NCBI RefSeq assembly: GCF_002875705.1
Contig: NZ_MCZZ01000131.1
Location: forward strand, 1 to 57,727
Direction: 5' to 3'
Source: Vibrio sp. 10N.261.45.E2
Lineage (GTDB): Bacteria > Pseudomonadota > Gammaproteobacteria > Enterobacterales > Vibrionaceae
Length of the DNA: 57,727 nucleotides
Shown piece by piece: positions 35,189 through 43,135 of this stretch; position 1 is the first letter of the stretch; every line of letters begins with the position of its first letter. The position numbers and the translations under genes are program-made. The notes under the pieces were generated by a model that was not told the DNA's origin, did not search any database, and saw only the letters and a list, made by a program, of their open reading frames with translations.

Positions 35189-35288
35189 AATTCGTTCGCA
35201 TGAGTTTATGGAATGTTAGGGTCGCAAATTTATCAATTGAACGCTACCGCCATCGATCGTATTTTGGGCGAAATTAACTGAGGCGCTC

Positions 35289-36641
35289 ATGAAAAAAATA
35301 CTCACTCTTGCATTCCCTTTGATCATTTCACAGCTGATCTCCATGGCGTTAGTCCTTACTGATGTTTGGATGATGTCGCGTATCAGTGTTTCAGCCCTTG
35401 CAGCTGGTGGCTTAGGTGCCTCTATTTACTTCTTCATCTTTATTATTGCGAGTAGCACCGTCGGTTGTGTCGCAAACCTGATCGCAATTGCTTATGGTCA
35501 GCGTGTAGCTCGCCCAGAATTTGGTAATACTCAAATTAGATTGGCTGTGAAAGGCGCAACCATGTTGGCGTTCGTGCTCAGCGTGACCTTAATGGCGAGC
35601 TTCTGGTTTGCTCCGTTGGTATTAGAAGCAGCAAAACAGCCGCCAGAAGTGATCACTTTAGCGATGGAATATGTGCATGCTTTGAAGTGGGTGATGTTGC
35701 CTTCGCTGATCTTGTTGGTGCTGCGTGGCTTAACCAGTGCGTTTGGGAATGTGCGTTCTATTCTGGTGATGTCGATTATCACAGTTATTTTGAATGTACC
35801 AGTCAGCTACTTCCTAACCTTCCAATTAGACATGGGCTTAACGGGTTTAGGGCTTGGTACGGCTATCGCGGCATTTATCGTGATGGTTGGATACACGGTT
35901 TGGGTATTCAAGCGTGACGAGTTCAAACAGTTCGCACCTTGGCTAAATACCGAAGAGTACTCAATTAAGCTGATGAGTCCGTTGTTGTTAATGGGTCTAC
36001 CTATCGGCTTGGCGGCCTTACTTGAGCACGGCTTAATTTATGGTGGCACCTTAATGGCGGGAACGATCAGTATTGCTTCTCTAGCTCTGCACCAAATCTT
36101 ACTGCAATGCCTAAGCTTTACTTGGAACTTCAACTTCGGTTTCTCGCAAGCTGCGGGGATTTTAGTTGGTCGTGATTTTGGTGCGGGTAACTACGAAGGG
36201 ATCAAAAAAACCTCGATTCAAAGCTTTATGTTGGTGTCGGTGTTGAGTGTAGCGCTGTCTGCCGTGTTCATTATATGGCCTGAAATGATCGCTTCTATCT
36301 TCAAGCTGGACGATGGCACGGGTGCGATGACCTCACTGTTGGCGTCAGTTATTTGGGTTGTCGCGCTGTGCTTTATTGTAGATGCTTGGCAACTACTGGC
36401 GATTAACCTGCTAAGAGGGATGAAGATTGTCTCTATGCCAACCGTTATGACTGCCATTGGTTATTGGGTATTTGGCCTACCTGCTGCTTGGTACTTGATG
36501 CCGAAATTTGAGCTAGCAGGGATCTGGGGCGGAATCGGCGTTGGTTTAGGCGTGACAGGTATTTTGCTGCTGATTCATTTGATGGTCGTTCTAAACAAGA
36601 GCAGCAAGACACCAGACTTAGATTGTTCAGCTTACTCTTAA
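35289..36641 (+). CDS. MATE-family multidrug/toxin exporter
   Basis: A 450-residue inner-membrane protein with 12 hydrophobic helices in two MatE halves. LAFPLIISQLISMALVLTDVWMMSRISVSALAAGGLGASIYFF is the family N-terminus, and PLLLMGLPIGLAALLEHGLIYGGTLMAGTISIASLALHQI starts the second half. It exports cationic compounds by Na+ or H+ antiport (NorM-type). The divergent LysR gene probably controls it. It has a strong downstream terminator. Confidence 0.92.
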   Translation: MKKILTLAFPLIISQLISMALVLTDVWMMSRISVSALAAGGLGASIYFFIFIIASSTVGCVANLIAIAYGQRVARPEFGNTQIRLAVKGATMLAFVLSVTLMASFWFAPLVLEAAKQPPEVITLAMEYVHALKWVMLPSLILLVLRGLTSAFGNVRSILVMSIITVILNVPVSYFLTFQLDMGLTGLGLGTAIAAFIVMVGYTVWVFKRDEFKQFAPWLNTEEYSIKLMSPLLLMGLPIGLAALLEHGLIYGGTLMAGTISIASLALHQILLQCLSFTWNFNFGFSQAAGILVGRDFGAGNYEGIKKTSIQSFMLVSVLSVALSAVFIIWPEMIASIFKLDDGTGAMTSLLASVIWVVALCFIVDAWQLLAINLLRGMKIVSMPTVMTAIGYWVFGLPAAWYLMPKFELAGIWGGIGVGLGVTGILLLIHLMVVLNKSSKTPDLDCSAYS

Positions 36642-36659
36642 GTTAGCTGATAACGAAAA

Positions 36660-36690
36660 AGCCGCAGTCATCAAACGACTGCGGCTGTTG
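36660..36690 (+). terminator. MATE gene terminator
   Basis: Stem AGCCGCAGTC / GACTGCGGCT with a seven-base ATCAAAC loop and a T-rich tail (GTTGTTT). Confidence 0.85.
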
Positions 36691-36742
36691 TTTATCTAAA
36701 TTGATTCTTGGGGGAGTGAATCAATATCAGGATCAGGGGCAG

Positions 36743-36802
36743 CTATTTTCTGCCAGATGACTTATTACCAAATTACTTTCTACCAAACTACTTTCCACCA
36801 GA
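36743..36802 (-). repeat. Four 15-bp tandem repeats spanning a stop codon
   Basis: Read on the minus strand, four adjacent units are TCTGGTGGAAAGTAG, TTTGGTAGAAAGTAA, TTTGGTAATAAGTCA and TCTGGCAGAAAATAG. The first unit is the last five codons (SGGK-stop) of the Spy-like gene. The rest are its downstream copies in the same frame, reading FGRK-stop, FGNKS and SGRK-stop. Confidence 0.85.
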
Positions 36803-37225
36803 CAGAGCAGACTTCATCATCGTCTTAAATTGCTCTTTCTGCTTTTCAGTTAACACATTATAAATGTTGTTTTTAAGACGCATCTCTTGCATCACCATCG
36901 ACTTCTCGGTTGCTTGAACAGTATCAATGACCTTCTCCATCTCGGCTTTATTGAAATCAGGTTGAGTCACAAGGCTGATCTGTTTCTTCTTGAGTTCTAT
37001 CGCACTATCCATGTCAATCTGTGTTCTATCAGATTGATAGTCTTCAATAAGGGAGATGACTTCCGCATGTTGTTCTTCGCTTAGGTTTAAAGAAGCAATA
37101 ACCATTTGCAGTGGGCTCACTGCTGGTTGTGGCGGCTGTTGTGGTGATGAAGCACTCACAAACGGAGCGGTAACAAGTAGAGCTGAAGCAGTTAATACAC
37201 AAAGTGACTTTTTCAGTGATTTCAT
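36788..37225 (-). CDS. Spy/CpxP-like periplasmic LTxxQ protein
   Basis: A 145-residue periplasmic protein with a signal peptide ending near PFVSASS. The mature part is all-helical with two LTxxQ-type motifs, LNLSEEQHAEV and LTEKQKEQFKTMM, the hallmark of the CpxP/Spy family of envelope-stress chaperones and metal-resistance sensors (CnrR-like). It probably binds unfolded proteins or modulates an envelope sensor. No Cpx genes are adjacent. The short C-terminus (LSGGK) is the first unit of a 15-bp tandem repeat. Confidence 0.82.
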   Translation of the reverse strand: MKSLKKSLCVLTASALLVTAPFVSASSPQQPPQPAVSPLQMVIASLNLSEEQHAEVISLIEDYQSDRTQIDMDSAIELKKKQISLVTQPDFNKAEMEKVIDTVQATEKSMVMQEMRLKNNIYNVLTEKQKEQFKTMMKSALSGGK

Positions 37226-37279
37226 TGAGTTTCTCCTGTTAGTGGAAACATGAGTATAGGTGAGTAAGCTGAACTCGAT

Positions 37280-37399
37280 ATGAACACGCTGTTCAGTTTA
37301 GTCCGGCTACTAACTACGTTGAGCAAAGTGCTACGTCTAGGTAAGCCGTTAAGCGCTTTAGACCTTGGTCTTACAGAAACCGAGCTAAAAGGTGACTAG
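37280..37399 (+). CDS. Possible 39-residue small protein
   Basis: An open frame beginning MNTLFSLVRLLTTLSKVLRL and ending ALDLGLTETELKGD. The basic amphipathic helix followed by LDLGLTETEL recalls the tail of small DUF1127/YjiS-type proteins (consensus-like 'LxDIGLTRxE'), although that likeness is weak. There is no convincing ribosome-binding site, only AGGTGA about 20 bases upstream. It lies between the divergent Spy-like gene and the 81-residue membrane-protein gene and could be co-transcribed with the latter. Confidence 0.45.
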   Translation: MNTLFSLVRLLTTLSKVLRLGKPLSALDLGLTETELKGD

Positions 37400-37440
37400 A
37401 ATGACTTAAGTCGCTCACCGTTTTATCAAGGAATACACAA

Positions 37441-37686
37441 ATGGAAGTTGGATTGTTCTGGGCTGAAAAAGGGATGTTAGTGCTTGGCGCACTGTTTGTT
37501 TTGACGAGCATGATGCAGTACGGAAGACGCAGTAGCGATTGGAAAGGCGTGATTACTATGTTCTACAAACGTATCCCAATGAATATTGCGGAATACAAAT
37601 GGTACCGTCTGGGTATCGCGTTGTTGGTTTTTGCCGTGATCATCCGCTTTGCATTGTTGATTTTATGGCCTACCTATCAGTTCTAG
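37441..37686 (+). CDS. Small two-helix membrane protein (hypothetical)
   Basis: An 81-residue protein with two predicted transmembrane helices (about residues 10-26, GMLVLGALFVLTSMMQ, and 57-76, LGIALLVFAVIIRFALLILW), joined by a basic, aromatic loop (YKRIPMNIAEYKWYR). CAAGGA lies ten bases before the ATG. The family is not recognised by name. It has the look of a conserved Vibrio inner-membrane protein. The role is unknown. Confidence 0.7.
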   Translation: MEVGLFWAEKGMLVLGALFVLTSMMQYGRRSSDWKGVITMFYKRIPMNIAEYKWYRLGIALLVFAVIIRFALLILWPTYQF

Positions 37687-37746
37687 CTCTTCACATTATT
37701 TCTCTTATCATGGTTACATAAAGCCAATAAATGTATGAGCAAAGCG

Positions 37747-37774
37747 AGCCTTAATAAACTGACTTATTAAGGCT
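37747..37774. other. Hairpin downstream of the small membrane protein gene
   Basis: An 11-bp perfect stem AGCCTTAATAA / TTATTAAGGCT with an ACTGAC loop. No clear T-run follows, so it may be a weak terminator or RNA-end structure. Confidence 0.55.
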
Positions 37775-37993
37775 GCCATTAAATAAAAATAGTGCTGTTA
37801 CTCCATAGTAAAGAGTGGTTATTACCTTTGTAGCATATTGTTTTTCATGAAGAATAATCCGAAATAATAGCTTACCCACTTGTTTCATCATTCTTACTAA
37901 TAATCTGCACATAAATCCATTCACCCCGTACCTGATACCATAATGTTCTGTTACACTCATTCGAATTAGCTTTAATTTGTCAGTGGTGCATTT

Positions 37994-38998
37994 ATGTCGT
38001 TCCCAGTTCTTATATGTGATGATTCTGCGTTAGCAAGGAAGCAGATGGCTCGATCACTGCCTAGTTCTCTAAATGCAGATATAACTTTTGCTGTTCATGG
38101 GCTTAATGCACTTGAAGAGTTAGCTCAAAACCAGTTCAAACTGATGTTCCTCGACCTCACCATGCCAGAATTAGATGGCTATGGCACATTGGAAGAGATG
38201 CAACGTTTAGGTGATACAACACCTGTTGTGGTTGTTTCTGGTGATATCCAACCAAAAGCGCAACAGAAGGTGATGGATCTAGGCGCTAAAGCATTTTTGC
38301 AAAAACCGATCGATAAAGAAGCGTTAAAAGCGATTTTACGTGAGCATGTTGAGCCGCCAAAACAGCCTCAACTCGTTATCCCTGCTGCTTTAGAGCTGCC
38401 AATACTGCGCCGTCGCGATATTTATATGGAAGTCGCGAACGTAGCGATAGGCCGTGCAGCTGATGCACTGGCTCGTCACTTTAATGTGTTCGTTCATTTA
38501 CCATTACCAAACGTGAATATCTTCGAAGTGAGTGAATTGCACATGGCACTTCGTGACCTAGCCGACAACGACCAAGTGTCGGGTGTTTGCCAAGGCTTCA
38601 GCGGAGAAGGCATCGCAGGTGAAGCACTAGTATTACTGAGTGACTCTAGCGTAAGCGACCTTAAGAAGCTCATGAAGGTGCCAACAGAAAGCGAACAGCT
38701 AGAAGAACTAGAGTTGTTGATGGATGTATCGAATATTCTCGTTGGCTCATTCCTTAACGGGTTAGGGGAGCAATCAGAAGTTCGTTTCTTCCAGAGTTCG
38801 CCTGTGCTGCTTGGGCAACACATCTCGATTGATTCTGTGATTGAGAATACCAGTGGATCATTTAAGAAGACCATGACTTTCGAAGTCAGCTACAACATCG
38901 ATGGCACTTCCATCCGTTGCGACCTTCTGTTTATGTTTGTTGATGAGTCTCTGCCACTTCTAGACAACAAATTGGCCTACCTAATGGAGGAGTTTTAA
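37994..38998 (+). CDS. Response regulator with CheC/CheX-like domain
   Basis: A 334-residue protein. The N-terminal receiver domain (1-120) has the acidic pair DD at 9-10, the phospho-acceptor Asp54 in FLDLTMPE, and Lys104 in LQKPI. The C-terminal part (about 140-334) resembles CheC/CheX-type phosphatase domains (MEVANVAIGRAADALARHF; EELELLMDVSNILVGSFLNGLGEQ). Those proteins dephosphorylate CheY, so this may be a phosphorylation-controlled phosphatase in a chemotaxis-like pathway. It is followed one base later by a PAS protein gene, so the two form an operon. No histidine kinase is adjacent. Confidence 0.85.
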   Translation: MSFPVLICDDSALARKQMARSLPSSLNADITFAVHGLNALEELAQNQFKLMFLDLTMPELDGYGTLEEMQRLGDTTPVVVVSGDIQPKAQQKVMDLGAKAFLQKPIDKEALKAILREHVEPPKQPQLVIPAALELPILRRRDIYMEVANVAIGRAADALARHFNVFVHLPLPNVNIFEVSELHMALRDLADNDQVSGVCQGFSGEGIAGEALVLLSDSSVSDLKKLMKVPTESEQLEELELLMDVSNILVGSFLNGLGEQSEVRFFQSSPVLLGQHISIDSVIENTSGSFKKTMTFEVSYNIDGTSIRCDLLFMFVDESLPLLDNKLAYLMEEF

Positions 38999-38999
38999 T

Positions 39000-39437
39000 A
39001 TGCTGAATCTTCCTGCTGAATTTGAACAGTTTCACTGGATGGTGGACATGGTTCAAAACGTTGATATGGGGCTGGTGGTTATTAACCGTGATTTTCAGGT
39101 ACAAGTCTGGAATGGTTTCATGACTCACCATAGCGGTAAGCAATCGCATGATGCTATTGGTAAGTCTATCTTTGAACTGTTCCCTGAAATTCCAGAAGAG
39201 TGGTTTAGGCTGAAAACCAAGCCAGTCTATGACCTAGGCTGTCGCAGCTTCATTACTTGGCAACAAAGGCCTTATCTGTTTAAGTGCCGTAATGTTCGCC
39301 CTGTAACTCAACAAGCCGACTTTATGTACCAGAATGTGACGCTAAACCCGATGCGCTCGCCAACAGGGCAAGTCACCTCATTGTTCCTGTCTATTCAGGA
39401 TGCGACTGCAGAAGCGTTGGTCTCTCAAAAAAACTAG
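39000..39437 (+). CDS. PAS-domain protein
   Basis: A 145-residue protein made of one PAS domain (WMVDMVQNVDMGLVVINRDFQVQVWNGFMTHHSG...IGKSIFELFPEIPEEWF) and nothing else: no kinase, GGDEF or HTH output domain. It begins one base after the stop of the receiver-CheX gene, with GGAGGAG upstream, so translation is coupled. It probably senses a small ligand or redox state and works through its partner. The ligand is unknown. Confidence 0.88.
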   Translation: MLNLPAEFEQFHWMVDMVQNVDMGLVVINRDFQVQVWNGFMTHHSGKQSHDAIGKSIFELFPEIPEEWFRLKTKPVYDLGCRSFITWQQRPYLFKCRNVRPVTQQADFMYQNVTLNPMRSPTGQVTSLFLSIQDATAEALVSQKN

Positions 39438-39500
39438 AGCTTTCTATTCGCCAAACAACGCTTTCCTATATGCATATTAGCATCAGTCTAATCAGTGAAT

Positions 39501-39538
39501 AAAAATGGCTAAGGTTAATCACCTTAGCCATTTTTTTT
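39501..39538 (+). terminator. Terminator of the receiver/PAS operon
   Basis: Stem AAAATGGCTAAGGT / ACCTTAGCCATTTT with a TAATC loop and a run of eight Ts. Confidence 0.92.
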
Positions 39539-40148
39539 CTTTCTATTCGTCAAATCTTATCTTTTCCCCAGTTTTTAACGCCAACTAATCCTTTTCACTA
39601 AGCGCTTTGCAGATTGTTCCAGGCTAAAAGAACGAAAGAGGGAGTAACGAAATGTGCTTTGGGAACGGTAATGCTACGGGGTAAATAGAAATTGGATTTA
39701 TAAAGTTCAAGGCTGGAGGCGCTATTTAACAGAGTGTGTAGGCTGAATTATCAAACCCAAGTGAGTATTGGCCTCTAGATTGAGTGTTTATCACTCTACT
39801 TTTCCTAGTTGATGCTAACCAACCGCACCATGAGTTTGCTGAATTTGGTCGAAAACAGAAAAATTTTGGAAAAAAATCGAATTTATTTAAGAAAAAAGGC
39901 ATTTTTTTGTTGGAGAAAAGTGTGATTTTTATGTGATCTCGAGGCACTTTCTTCACATATTTGCTTAAAGAAGGCGATATTGTGTGAAAAAGAGAGGAAA
40001 ACGATTGCGCAATAAACCGACAGCGTTTGCGTGATTGGTTCGCTAAGTTATTAATTAGTAAGAATTTAGTAGGAAAGTGTTACTTGGGAGGTTTTACCAG
40101 ATATGGAATCTTCGAGAGGATAGCATAAAAAAAAATGAAATATCAGAC

Positions 40149-40176
40149 TTGCTGTTACTAAATCACGACCTATAAT
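40149..40176 (+). promoter_or_regulatory. Sigma-70-type promoter upstream of guaC
   Basis: TTGCTG (-35) and a perfect TATAAT (-10) separated by 16 bases. The expected start, at about 40182-40184, falls on the 5' edge of the hairpin that follows, so any transcript would begin with a terminator structure. Confidence 0.55.
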
Positions 40177-40180
40177 GCTG

Positions 40181-40214
40181 AAAACCGGAGCGTCTGCCAA
40201 CGCTCCGGTTTTTT
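40181..40214 (+). terminator. Orphan terminator / attenuator upstream of guaC
   Basis: A 12-bp stem AAAACCGGAGCG / CGCTCCGGTTTT with loop TCTGCCAA and more Ts. There is no gene between this and the preceding operon terminator, so it ends either a small RNA or a guaC leader. Its CGTCTGCCAACG segment recurs at 40237-40248. Confidence 0.8.
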
Positions 40215-40303
40215 TGTGTCCGAAGAAAAGTAAACTCGTCTGCCAACGGTTTTACTACGCATTTCGCGAGAGACACATAATTTTATGAATCAAGGAAAAC
40301 ACC

Positions 40304-41347
40304 ATGCGTATCGAACAAGAACTTAAGTTAGGTTTCAAAGATGTACTCTTCCGTCCGAAGCGTTCTACCCTTAAAAGCCGTTCTCAAGTTGAATTAACCC
40401 GCGATTTTACATTCAAGCATAGCGGTCGTCAATGGTCTGGTACTCCAGTAATTGCAGCTAACATGGATTCGGTAGCAAGCTTTGAAATGGCAGCTGCTCT
40501 AGCAGAGCACGGTGTTATGACTGCAGTACACAAGCACTACACAGTAGAGCAGTGGGCTGAGTTCGCTAAAACAGCAGACAAGAAAACACTGAACAACGTA
40601 TTTGTATCAACAGGTACATCTGAAGCTGAGTTTGAGAAAACAAAGCAAATCATGGCACTTAGCGAAGACTTCGTATTTATCTGTATTGATATCGCTAACG
40701 GCTACTCAGAGCACCTAGTTGAGTACGTACAAAAAGTACGTGCAGAATTCCCGAACAAAGTTATCTCTGCCGGTAACGTTGTAACAGGTGACATGGTTGA
40801 AGAGCTAATCCTCGCTGGCGCAGACATCGTTAAGGTTGGTATCGGCCCTGGTTCGGTTTGTACTACTCGTGTTAAAACAGGTGTAGGTTACCCTCAACTT
40901 TCTGCGATCATCGAGTGTGGCGACGCGGCACACGGCCTTGGCGGCATGATCATCGGTGACGGTGGCTGTTCATGTGCGGGTGACGTATCTAAAGCGTTCG
41001 GCGGCGGTGCAGACTTCGTAATGCTTGGCGGCATGCTAGCTGGTCACTCTGAGTCAGGCGGTGAAGTAGTAGAGCAAGACGGTAAGCAATACATGAAGTT
41101 CTACGGCATGTCTTCACAGTCGGCTATGGACAAGCACTCAGGTGGTGTTGCTAAGTACCGTGCTGCAGAAGGTAAAACTGTACTTCTTCCGTTCCGTGGT
41201 TCAGTTCACAACACAATTTCTGACATCCTTGGTGGTGTACGTTCAACTTGTACATACGTAGGCGCAGCAAAGCTTAAAGAGCTAACTAAGCGTACGACTT
41301 TCATCCGTGTACAAGAGCAAGAGAACAACGTATTCGGTAAAGAGTAA
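40304..41347 (+). CDS. guaC: GMP reductase
   Basis: A 347-residue GMP reductase (GMP + NADPH to IMP + NH3) of the IMPDH/GMPR barrel family, a step in purine salvage. The catalytic loop [20 protein letters not shown] carries the active cysteine. [32 protein letters not shown] is the phosphate-binding part. The protein lacks the CBS domains of IMP dehydrogenase, and its length is as expected for GuaC. AAGGAAAAC precedes the ATG. The upstream region has a promoter-terminator arrangement. The 3' side is the apparent attachment point of a genomic island. Confidence 0.96.
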   Translation: MRIEQELKLGFKDVLFRPKRSTLKSRSQVELTRDFTFKHSGRQWSGTPVIAANMDSVASFEMAAALAEHGVMTAVHKHYTVEQWAEFAKTADKKTLNNVFVSTGTSEAEFEKTKQIMALSEDFVFICIDIANGYSEHLVEYVQKVRAEFPNKVISAGNVVTGDMVEELILAGADIVKVGIGPGSVCTTRVKTGVGYPQLSAIIECGDAAHGLGGMIIGDGGCSCAGDVSKAFGGGADFVMLGGMLAGHSESGGEVVEQDGKQYMKFYGMSSQSAMDKHSGGVAKYRAAEGKTVLLPFRGSVHNTISDILGGVRSTCTYVGAAKLKELTKRTTFIRVQEQENNVFGKE

Positions 41348-41380
41348 CGTTTAAAACACTTGTTTAAAATTTTAAGAACT

Positions 41381-41407
41381 GAGCCACTTTAAAGTGGCTC
41401 TTTTTTT
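41381..41407 (+). terminator. guaC terminator
   Basis: A perfect palindrome GAGCCACTTTAAAGTGGCTC followed by seven Ts. Confidence 0.92.
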
Positions 41408-41424
41408 ACCTGAAATTTGGCAAG

Positions 41425-41469
41425 TGGCGACAAAGTGGCGACAGACGAGCAAAAAATTTTTTGGCGACA
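41425..41469. repeat. Three TGGCGACA direct repeats beside the integrase gene
   Basis: TGGCGACA occurs at 41425, 41436 and 41462, in the 65-bp gap between the guaC terminator and the 3' end of the integrase gene. The placement suits an attachment site with integrase arm-binding sites. No second copy marking the far end was found within the window. Confidence 0.6.
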
Positions 41470-41471
41470 GG

Positions 41472-42497
41472 TTACAGGTTAGAAAGAGGGGTATGGATAA
41501 TTGCTTCAGATAGGTGATCAGGTGCGAAGTGGGCATAGCGCATTGTCATGCTGATATCGGCGTGGCCTAGAATATCCCTTAGTACTAAAATATTGCCGCC
41601 ATTCATCATGAAGTGACTTGCAAACGAATGACGCAAAACATGGGAGGCTTGCCCTGAGGGTAGGGTGATGCCCAGTTTATTCTTCAATATGTAGCAGAAA
41701 GGTGTGTAGCATTCTTCAAAGAGCTTCCCTGAGGTTGGTTTGTATATCTCGTTATAAAGTCTCTCTGAGATGGGTACAGAGCGATTCTTCTTAGTCTTGG
41801 TGAACGTAACTTTATATTTACTTAACTGAAAGCCTTTCAGCTGAGCTGCTTCATTCCAGCGAGCTCCAGTGGCGAGACATAGTTTCACTATACTCTGCAT
41901 ATCTGTTCGGTTGTGTTTAGACACGTGTTCAAGCAATAAAGTAATGTGCTCTTTATGAAGGAAAGATATGGTACGTTCGTGATCTTTAAATGGCTTAACT
42001 TCTTCTAAAGGATTCGGTCCTTTCCATTCTCCAATTTCCTTCAACTTAGCAAACATAGCCTTGAAGCGTGCCAGTTCTGAATTGAGAGTAGAGATGCTTG
42101 GAGCACCTTTCTGCCATCGGTCATCGACAAAACTAATATGGCCAGCCATGTGTTTGCTGCGAAACTCAGAATAAATCTTAGCCGAAAAAACAGAAGCGAT
42201 TGGGTTACCCATAGCATCAACCATCAGTTTGAACTTTTGAAATATCACATCACCATTAGCGAGTGTTTGCCCGTAGTGGGAATACCAAAGCTCAATAACA
42301 TGAGAAAGCCTACGATGATCTGGCTTGTCACTCATCCAGGGCTTTTCTTCAATCTCTCGCATTGTGTGTAGCTCAAACGCTTTTGCTTCCCATTTCGTTG
42401 TGAACTTCTTACGAACACGCTTACCGTTGCGCCCGTTTGGGTAGCATTCAGAAATCCGAGGTTTCGTTGAACCATCTTTTAAATTGCGGACAGACAT
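41472..42497 (-). CDS. Tyrosine recombinase / phage-type integrase
   Basis: A 341-residue site-specific recombinase. The catalytic set is visible: Arg in CLATGARWNEAAQL, the His-x-x-Arg of HVLRHSFASHF, the His of LGHADISM, and the nucleophile Tyr in TMRYAHF. An N-terminal SAM-like core-binding domain precedes it. I chose the ATG at 42497 (MSVRNLKDG). The frame is open 32 codons upstream, but that part does not look like protein. It sits against guaC with its C-terminus facing the repeats, the usual place for an island integrase. It probably mobilised the segment to the right. Confidence 0.93.
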   Translation of the reverse strand: MSVRNLKDGSTKPRISECYPNGRNGKRVRKKFTTKWEAKAFELHTMREIEEKPWMSDKPDHRRLSHVIELWYSHYGQTLANGDVIFQKFKLMVDAMGNPIASVFSAKIYSEFRSKHMAGHISFVDDRWQKGAPSISTLNSELARFKAMFAKLKEIGEWKGPNPLEEVKPFKDHERTISFLHKEHITLLLEHVSKHNRTDMQSIVKLCLATGARWNEAAQLKGFQLSKYKVTFTKTKKNRSVPISERLYNEIYKPTSGKLFEECYTPFCYILKNKLGITLPSGQASHVLRHSFASHFMMNGGNILVLRDILGHADISMTMRYAHFAPDHLSEAIIHTPLSNL

Positions 42498-42668
42498 AAT
42501 CAAGCCTAAAAAAGCTGTATATACAACCAGTTCAACTCGAGCTGAAACGTAGAGCAATGTTTTAGATTCAGGGGAATGGCACATGCCTCGCACCCTGAAG
42601 AAAGAGGCTGGTTCATTACAGCTTCGATAGAAGATTAATTAGGTTCTACTATGTTTTAATCAATTCAA

Positions 42669-42935
42669 GTGAGTGCTGGCTACAGCATTTTCAAAATGAA
42701 CAGCGATGGCCCGGTAGGGGTAAGGGTAAGCACCAAGAACGATGGACAGTTTATCGCTTTTCTAAAACGTGGGAATCAATTTTCAGCACCGTTTGGTGGC
42801 TTTATTGAGGAAGAGAACGTCATTGGCCTACAAAAAGTAAAGCTGATCGACATTAAATACCTTTGTACTGATTTAGAAGCAGAAGTGGTTGAATACGTAA
42901 TACAGAAAGATCACTACGTGGTAGGAACGAAGTGA
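42669..42935 (+). CDS. Hypothetical 88-residue protein, GTG start
   Basis: An 88-residue soluble frame beginning with GTG (VSAGYSIFKMNSDGPVG) right after an in-frame stop. An ATG ten codons later (42696) is the other possible start. Neither has a convincing ribosome-binding site. The beta-rich sequence (FIAFLKRGNQFSAPFGGFIEEENVIGLQKVKLIDIKYLC) looks like a real but possibly truncated protein. It could be an island accessory gene or the tail of a lost gene. Function unknown. Confidence 0.45.
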   Translation: MSAGYSIFKMNSDGPVGVRVSTKNDGQFIAFLKRGNQFSAPFGGFIEEENVIGLQKVKLIDIKYLCTDLEAEVVEYVIQKDHYVVGTK

Positions 42936-43135
42936 TTACTATCTGGTTTCCCCAAGCAACCTTCAAATATGCATTTCTCTAATTCATGCCCCTTATTGGG
43001 TTGCTGTGAGAACATTCTTGTCGAAATTAAGGAGTGAACGTCAGGTATTTCCTATGTTATTGGTCTCATTTACGTATTGATGAGATTCATATTCCTTAAA
43101 TACTAATTTTTAAGTTTATTTTTGGAACTCAATCT

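Larger units (their letters stand above)
39539..40303. other. Long intergenic region before guaC
   Basis: About 765 bp without a supported gene. It contains very A+T-rich stretches (39840-39920), a ten-codon ORF at 39652-39684 with a good GAGGGAG ribosome-binding site, a PurR-like half palindrome at 40017-40032 (CCGACAGCGTTTGCGT), and a promoter placed against an orphan terminator at 40149-40214. A small RNA or leader transcript here is plausible. Confidence 0.5.

Noticed and set aside
37751..37960. A 69-residue minus-strand ORF before the receiver-CheX gene
   Set aside because: It has no ribosome-binding site, its end overlaps a hairpin, and it resembles no protein. Probably chance in an A+T-rich gap.
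39726..39956. A 76-residue minus-strand ORF in the pre-guaC gap (Phe/Lys-rich)
   Set aside because: The composition simply reflects A/T runs, and there is no start signal.
42612..42632. A further island operator upstream of the alkylsulfatase-like gene (TTCATTACAGCTTC)
   Set aside because: Only the TTACAG core matches, it is over 500 bp from the gene, and the palindrome is absent.
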